Assembly (NCBI RefSeq): GCF_001311985.1
Contig: NZ_BBCJ01000001.1
Location: 171,432-235,431 of the forward strand
DNA length: 64,000 nt
Direction: 5' to 3'
Source: Geotalea toluenoxydans JCM 15764
GTDB taxonomy: Bacteria > Desulfobacterota > Desulfuromonadia > Geobacterales > Geobacteraceae
Part shown: piece by piece, positions 59,333 through 64,000 of the stretch
Layout: every line of letters begins with the position of its first letter
Position numbering within the stretch: the first letter of the stretch is position 1
Translations under genes and position numbers: made by a program
The notes under the pieces: model-generated
Database searches by the model: none
The model's input: only the letters and a program-made list of their open reading frames with translations
Told to the model about the DNA's origin: nothing

Positions 59333-60212
59333 ATGCAGTTGGAACAGATCTTACAGTATTCTCTCTCAGGCCTTGCCACCGGAGCTATCTATGCGTTGAT
59401 CGGCATCGGTTTCTCCATCATCTACAACGCCACCGGCATCATCAACTTTGCCCAGGGTGAGTTCGTCATGCTGGGCGGAATCCTGACCTTCTTTTTTTTG
59501 GACATCCTCCAGTTCCCCCTCTGGGGCGCTGTCCCCATGGCGGTGCTGGTGCAACCCTGTGCGGACTTCTTTTCGAACGGCTGGCTATCCGTCCACTTGC
59601 CAAGGCATCACCCATTAACCTTGTCATCATCACCATCGGCGGCAGCATCCTTATCAGAGGGCTGGCCATGCTCATCTGGGGGAAAGACACCCATTCCGTT
59701 CCCTCCTTTTCCGGAGACGACCCCATCAGCATCGGCAGTGCCACATTGCTTCCCCAACACCTGTGGATCATGGGCATCACCGTGGTGGTAATCTGTCTGA
59801 ACAAATATTTCTTCTACCATACCATCAGCGGCAAGGCCATGCGGGCCTGTGCTACAACCCACGCGCCGCAGGCCTTGTCGGCATCGACGTGAGACGGATG
59901 GTACTCCTGTCATTCGTTATCAGCTCGGCCATGGGGTCCATGGCCGGCATCATCATCGCCCCGCTGACCATGACCGCCTATGATGTGGGGGTAATGCTCG
60001 GGCTCAAGGGCTTCTGTGCTGCGATCATCGGCGGTATGAGCACCGGGATGTCCGTCGTTGTAGGCGGACTACTGCTCGGGGTGCTGGAATCCCTCGGGGC
60101 GGGCATGATTTCATCGGGTTACAAGGATGCCATTGCCTTCATCATCCTGCTCCTCATTCTCTTCATCCGCCCCCAGGGGCTGTTCGGCAAAGCCGAGACG
60201 GAACGGGTGTGA
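59333..60212 (+). CDS. livH: Branched-chain amino acid ABC transporter permease LivH (two frameshifts)
   Basis: Inner-membrane permease. Begins with QYSLSGLATGAIYALIGIGF in part and YNATGIINFAQGEFVMLGG; ends LLILFIRPQGLFG. Breaks: one C near 59557 (CAACCCTG to CAACCCCTG) restoring GLLFERLAIRPLAK, and one C near 59852 (GCTAC to GCCTAC) restoring RACAYNPRAAGLVGID. About 293 residues. GAGG lies just before ATG 59333. Pairs with LivM. Confidence 0.93.
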
Positions 60213-60213
60213 C

Positions 60214-61176
60214 GTGAAGAACTCTCTTACCAGGTTTGCAGCCTTTGTCGCGATCATTCTCGTCATCCCATTTCTGATGAAAGAGAGTTACCTGATCAAT
60301 GTCATGGTCTTCGTTGGCATCAACACCATGCTTGCCGTGGCTTTGAACCTGCTGCTCGGCTATGCCGGCCAGATATCCCTCGGGCATGCCGCCTTTTTCG
60401 GCCTCGGCGCCTACATCTCCGGTGTGCTTACCGCAACGCACGGCATGAACCCGTGGCTGGTGATGTTTGCTGCAGCCGCAGTTGTCGGTATGTTGGCATT
60501 TCTCATCGGTTTCCCCATCCTGAAGCTCAAGGGGCACTATCTGGCCATGGCCACCCTCGGCTTCGGCATCATCATCTATATCGTCTTCAACGAGACTGTC
60601 GACATAACAGGAGGCCCCTCCGGCCTGTCCGGCATACCAAACCTTCAACTGGGACAGATGACCTTCGATACCGACCTGAAAAATTACTACCTGATCTGGT
60701 TCTTTACCCTGTTGGTCATACTCTTTGCCGTAAATCTCACCAATTCACGCATCGGGCGCTCCCTCAGGGCAATCCACGATTCGGAGGTCGCCGCCAGGGT
60801 CATGGGGGTCAATGCACGACTGCTCAAGGTCCAGATATTTGCACTCTCCGCCGTCATTTCATCTCTGGCCGGCAGCCTTTATGCCCATACCATGGCCTTC
60901 GTCGCACCAGCCTCTTTCGGATTCAATTTTTCCGTGGAGCTTTTGACCATGGTGGTCATCGGCGGCCTCGGCAGTGTTTACGGCTCTTTTCTGGGGGCCG
61001 CTCTCCTCACGTTGCTTCCCGAATTCCTCCGCTTTCTCCACGATTACGATATCGTTTTTTACGGCCTGCTCCTCATGCTGATGATAATGTTCATGCCGGG
61101 AGGCTTGGTGCGGGGCATTCCGGCACTGCTTCGCCGGGTAACGAGCCGGAGAAGGGAAGGGGCGGCCGATGCTTGA
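60214..61176 (+). CDS. livM: Branched-chain amino acid ABC transporter permease LivM
   Basis: Intact 320-residue second permease. GTG 60214 immediately follows the livH stop. Family stretches LNLLLGYAGQISLGHAAFFGLGAY in part, LGFGIIIYIVFNE and VVIGGLGSVYGSFLGA are present. The EAA-like loop for ATPase contact is IGRSLRAIHDSEVAARVMGVN. It overlaps livG by eight bases. Confidence 0.95.
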   Translation: MKNSLTRFAAFVAIILVIPFLMKESYLINVMVFVGINTMLAVALNLLLGYAGQISLGHAAFFGLGAYISGVLTATHGMNPWLVMFAAAAVVGMLAFLIGFPILKLKGHYLAMATLGFGIIIYIVFNETVDITGGPSGLSGIPNLQLGQMTFDTDLKNYYLIWFFTLLVILFAVNLTNSRIGRSLRAIHDSEVAARVMGVNARLLKVQIFALSAVISSLAGSLYAHTMAFVAPASFGFNFSVELLTMVVIGGLGSVYGSFLGAALLTLLPEFLRFLHDYDIVFYGLLLMLMIMFMPGGLVRGIPALLRRVTSRRREGAADA

Positions 61177-61924
61177 GGTTCGGGGCATAAAGCAGATTTT
61201 TGGCGGCGTTACCGCTCTGGATGATGTCTCCTTTACCATGCATCGTGGAGATATCACCGGTGTCATCGGTCCCAACGGGGCAGGAAAGACAACCCTGTTC
61301 AACATCATCACCGGCATCTACACCCGTACTGCCGGTGCGGTTATTCTCGACGACCGGGATATCTCCAACCTGCCGGCGGAGCGGCTGGCAGGGCTTGGCA
61401 TGGTCCGCACCTTTCAGAATATCGAATTGTTCGCAAAGATGACGGTGTTGGAAAATGTCATGGTCGGCCTCCATAGTCGCAGCAAATGCGGCATGCTCTC
61501 CTGTGCGTTGAGAATGCCCTGGGCTGCTGCCGAAGAGCGCAGGATCCGTAGCGAGGCCATGGGTTGGCTGGAATTTGCCGGCATAGCGGAACTGGCCCAA
61601 GTAGAAGCAGGCAATCTTCCCTTCGGCAAGGGGCGCCTTTTGGAGCTGGCCAGGGCCATGGCCTGCGAACCGCGAATATTGTTGATGGACGAGCCTGCTG
61701 CAGGTCTGAACAGCCAGGAAACCCTGGGACTCGCCAAGCTGATCAGGGCTATCCGGGATAAGGGTGTCTCGGTAGTTCTCGTTGAACACGACATGGAACT
61801 GGTGATGGATATCTGTGACCGTATCATCGTACTCAACCTTGGCAAGAAGCTGGCAGAAGGGACTCCCCGTGAAATACAGGAAAATGCCGAGGTCATCTCT
61901 GCCTACCTGGGGGAGGATCTTTAG
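61169..61924 (+). CDS. livG: Branched-chain amino acid ABC transporter ATP-binding protein LivG
   Basis: Intact 251-residue ATPase. Walker A GPNGAGKT, Q-loop RTFQNIELF, a signature loop NLPFGKGRLLELARA that replaces the usual LSGGQ with a LivG-type variant, Walker B ILLMDEPAAGLN and H-loop VEHDMELVMD. Works as a pair with LivF. Confidence 0.95.
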   Translation: MLEVRGIKQIFGGVTALDDVSFTMHRGDITGVIGPNGAGKTTLFNIITGIYTRTAGAVILDDRDISNLPAERLAGLGMVRTFQNIELFAKMTVLENVMVGLHSRSKCGMLSCALRMPWAAAEERRIRSEAMGWLEFAGIAELAQVEAGNLPFGKGRLLELARAMACEPRILLMDEPAAGLNSQETLGLAKLIRAIRDKGVSVVLVEHDMELVMDICDRIIVLNLGKKLAEGTPREIQENAEVISAYLGEDL

Positions 61925-62667
61925 ATGCTGCGACTGAAGAACATAAATACCTATTACGGCAAGGTCCACGCCCTGAAGAATATCTCCATACATCTGGCGC
62001 AAGGGGAAATCGTCACTCTGATAGGGGCAAACGGAGCAGGGAAGACCACTATTCTCAATACCATTTCCGGTGTCACCCCCTCTGCCGGGGGTGAGATCCT
62101 CTTCGAAAAGGAACCGGTCCAGGCACTTTCTCCCGACCGCATCGTACGCCTCGGCATTGCCAGGTGCCCGAAGGACGCCAGGTTTTCAAACCGCTGTCCG
62201 TTGAGGATAACCTGGACTTGGGGGCATACCTCAGGCACCGGCAGAGAGAGGCGAAAAGCCGGATTCGGCAAGACAAGCAGGAAGTATTTGCACTTTTTCC
62301 GCGACTTGAGGAACGCCGTAAACAACCTGCAGGCACCCTGTCCGGAGGTGAACAGCAGATGCTGGCCATCGGCCGGGCGATGATGACCCGCCCGAAGCTG
62401 ATGCTCCTGGACGAACCGTCCATGGGACTGGCTCCACTGGTTGTCCAGGAGATTTTCCGGGTCATCGACAATCTGCGTCGCCAGCACGGCACGACCATAC
62501 TGCTGGTGGAACAGAATGCAAAGGCCGCGCTTAATCTTGCCGACCGTGGCTATGTTCTCGAAACAGGTAAAGTAATACTTGAAGGATTGTCTTCAAACCT
62601 GCTGGAAAATAAGGATGTTCAGCGCGCATATCTGGGCAGGGAAAAGAAAGAACTTTGGGAAAGGTAA
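61925..62667 (+). CDS. livF: Branched-chain amino acid ABC transporter ATP-binding protein LivF (frameshifted)
   Basis: Second ATPase. Walker A GANGAGKT, signature [15 protein letters not shown], Walker [15 protein letters not shown]-loop LVEQNAK. One G is missing near 62163 (AGGTG to AGGGTG), restoring [19 protein letters not shown]. About 247 residues. Starts directly after the livG stop. Confidence 0.94.
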
Positions 62668-62685
62668 TATCTTGGCGAGGGAATT

Positions 62686-63988
62686 ATGGAACTGATCTGG
62701 GACCAGACGTACGAATGCATGGAACGGGAAGAAATCCAACAGCTGCAGCTGGAAAGGTTGCAGGCCACTTTGAACCGCGCTACAAGAATGTGACCTGTTA
62801 TCGCAACAAGTTCAATGAACTGGGGATCGTACCCGAGGACATCCAGTCCCTGTCGGACCTTACCAGACTTCCTTTCACCACCAAGGAAGATCTGAGGCTC
62901 AACTATCCCTACGGCATGTTTGCCGTGCCGCTTCGGGAGGTGGTGCGCATTCATTCTTCTTCGGGCACGACCGGCAAACCCACCGTGGTCGGCTATACAA
63001 AACATGATCTGAAGACCTGGTCCGGACTGGTAGCCCGGTTCATGACTGCTGCCGGCGTAACCCATGACGACGTGGTGCAGATCGCTTTCGGCTACGGGCT
63101 TTTTACCGGCGCTTCGGTCTCCACTACGGTTCCGAGACCATCGGCGCCAGCGTCATTCCCATGAGCTCGGGCAATACGGAAAAACAGATCATGATCATGC
63201 AGGATTACAAATCCACCGCACTGGTCTGTACGCCCACCTATGCCATCACCCTGGCCGACAAGATGGAGAGGATGGGGATAGATCCAAAGAACCTCTCATT
63301 AAAAGTTGGATTGTTTGGCGGTGAGCCATGGTCCGAAAGCATGCGCAAGGAAATCGAAACCCGGCTTTGTCTGAGCGCCACCGACAACTATGGACTTTCC
63401 GAGGTCATCGGCCCGGGTGTCGCCGGCGAATGTTCCTGTAAATGCGGCATGCATATCTTCGAGGACGCGTTCATTCCAGAGATCATAGATCCGGAAACCT
63501 GCCAGGTGCTTCCTCCAGGCAGTGTCGGCGAACTGGTTCTGACCACGCTTACCAAGGAAGCGTTGCCCATGATCCGCTACCGTACCAGGGATATTACATC
63601 GCTGGATTACAGCAAATGCGACTGCGGCAGGACCATGGTGCGGATGAAAAAAACCATGGGGCGCAGCGACGACATGCTCATTATCAAAGGGGTCAACGTT
63701 TTCCCGTCCCAGATCGAGGAAGTCCTCTTTGCCATCGAGGGCTGCGAACCCCATTACCAGTTGGTGGTCGACCGGATCGGCGCCATGGATGAACTCGAGG
63801 TGCGCATCGAGGTTACGGAGAATATCTTCTTCGATGAGATGAAAAAGCAGCGGGCTTTCCTGGAAATGGTGGAGAAAAAGATTGCCTCCATGCTCGGTGT
63901 CGGGGCAACTGTCAAACTTGTCGAGCCGAACAGCATTCCCAGGCAGGAAGGCAAGGCCAGCCGGGTCATTGATAAACGCAAGATCTAG
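62686..63988 (+). CDS. paaK: Phenylacetate-CoA ligase, second copy (two frameshifts)
   Basis: Paralogue of the ligase at 55.1 kb, with [40 protein letters not shown] and [21 protein letters not shown] in part. Starts ATG 62686 ([12 protein letters not shown]). Breaks: one C near 62781 (GCGCTAC to GCGCCTAC) restoring [14 protein letters not shown], and one G near 63111 (GGCGCTT to GGCGGCTT) restoring [15 protein letters not shown]. About 434 residues. Position after livF suggests it activates an imported or internally formed arylacetate with different specificity. Confidence 0.93.
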
Positions 63989-64000
63989 GCCCCTAGGAGT

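Noticed and set aside
1..64000. CRISPR arrays, tRNA or rRNA genes, prophage and insertion sequences
   Set aside because: Looked for regularly spaced direct repeats, tRNA-like T-loop motifs and transposase or phage proteins; none found. XerD is the housekeeping recombinase in its normal neighbourhood.

Overview
The window looks like chromosome of a Geobacter/Geotalea-type member of the Desulfuromonadales. Pointers are a GEMM-I riboswitch of the type seen in Geobacter, a haem-rich membrane protein, an NADH-type PyrK/PyrD pair, the run mutS-amiC-glnD-xerD-apgM-fbp, and indolepyruvate oxidoreductase with phenylacetate-CoA ligases beside a branched-chain amino acid ABC transporter. No rRNA, tRNA, CRISPR, prophage or intact insertion sequence was found. 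Species assignment is inference from gene content, not from a search.

The dominant feature is technical or evolutionary: about 38 frameshifts interrupt otherwise well conserved genes. Nearly all are explained by loss of one base from a short homopolymer or of two bases from a dinucleotide repeat; one is a gained C in a C run. Correcting one or two bases restores full family-length proteins (cstA, mutS, glnD, xerD, purM, pyrD, epmB, iorAB, livH, livF and others). Too many housekeeping genes are hit for this to be decay, so sequencing or consensus error is the best reading. Spans below cover the whole reconstructed gene and say where the shift lies.

Layout. 0-5 kb: cstA end, a DUF1579 protein, a cytochrome c/CopD/cytochrome b5 fusion, a DEAD-box helicase with an attenuator-like leader. 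5-11 kb: small hypothetical, riboswitch-controlled NlpC/P60 hydrolase, PfpI-like protein, DUF3015-DUF4105 envelope pair, FkbM methyltransferase. 11-15 kb: YaiI-like protein, SrkA-like kinase, MscS channel, secreted nuclease. 15-25.8 kb: mutS, amidase, glnD, xerD, apgM, fbp and a small Cys-rich acidic protein. 25.8-30.4 kb: sigma-54 response regulator facing a hybrid kinase/HD-GYP regulator pair. 30.6-37 kb: RND efflux pair, then an orphan FliK-like/FlhB-tail pair and a TPR protein. 37-41 kb: purMN, rimI, pyrKD. 41-44 kb: EF-P with its two lysylation enzymes, and infA. 44-52.5 kb: RNA methyltransferase, TPR protein, HU-like protein, an OmpA/lipoprotein envelope locus, Na/Pi transporter and Ppx.

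52.7-64 kb is one co-directional block: iorA, iorB, paaK, an ACT protein, two tandem substrate-binding proteins, livHMGF and a second paaK. Read together it imports amino acids (possibly aromatic), oxidises arylpyruvates to arylacetyl-CoA with ferredoxin and activates free arylacetates, feeding anaerobic aromatic catabolism.
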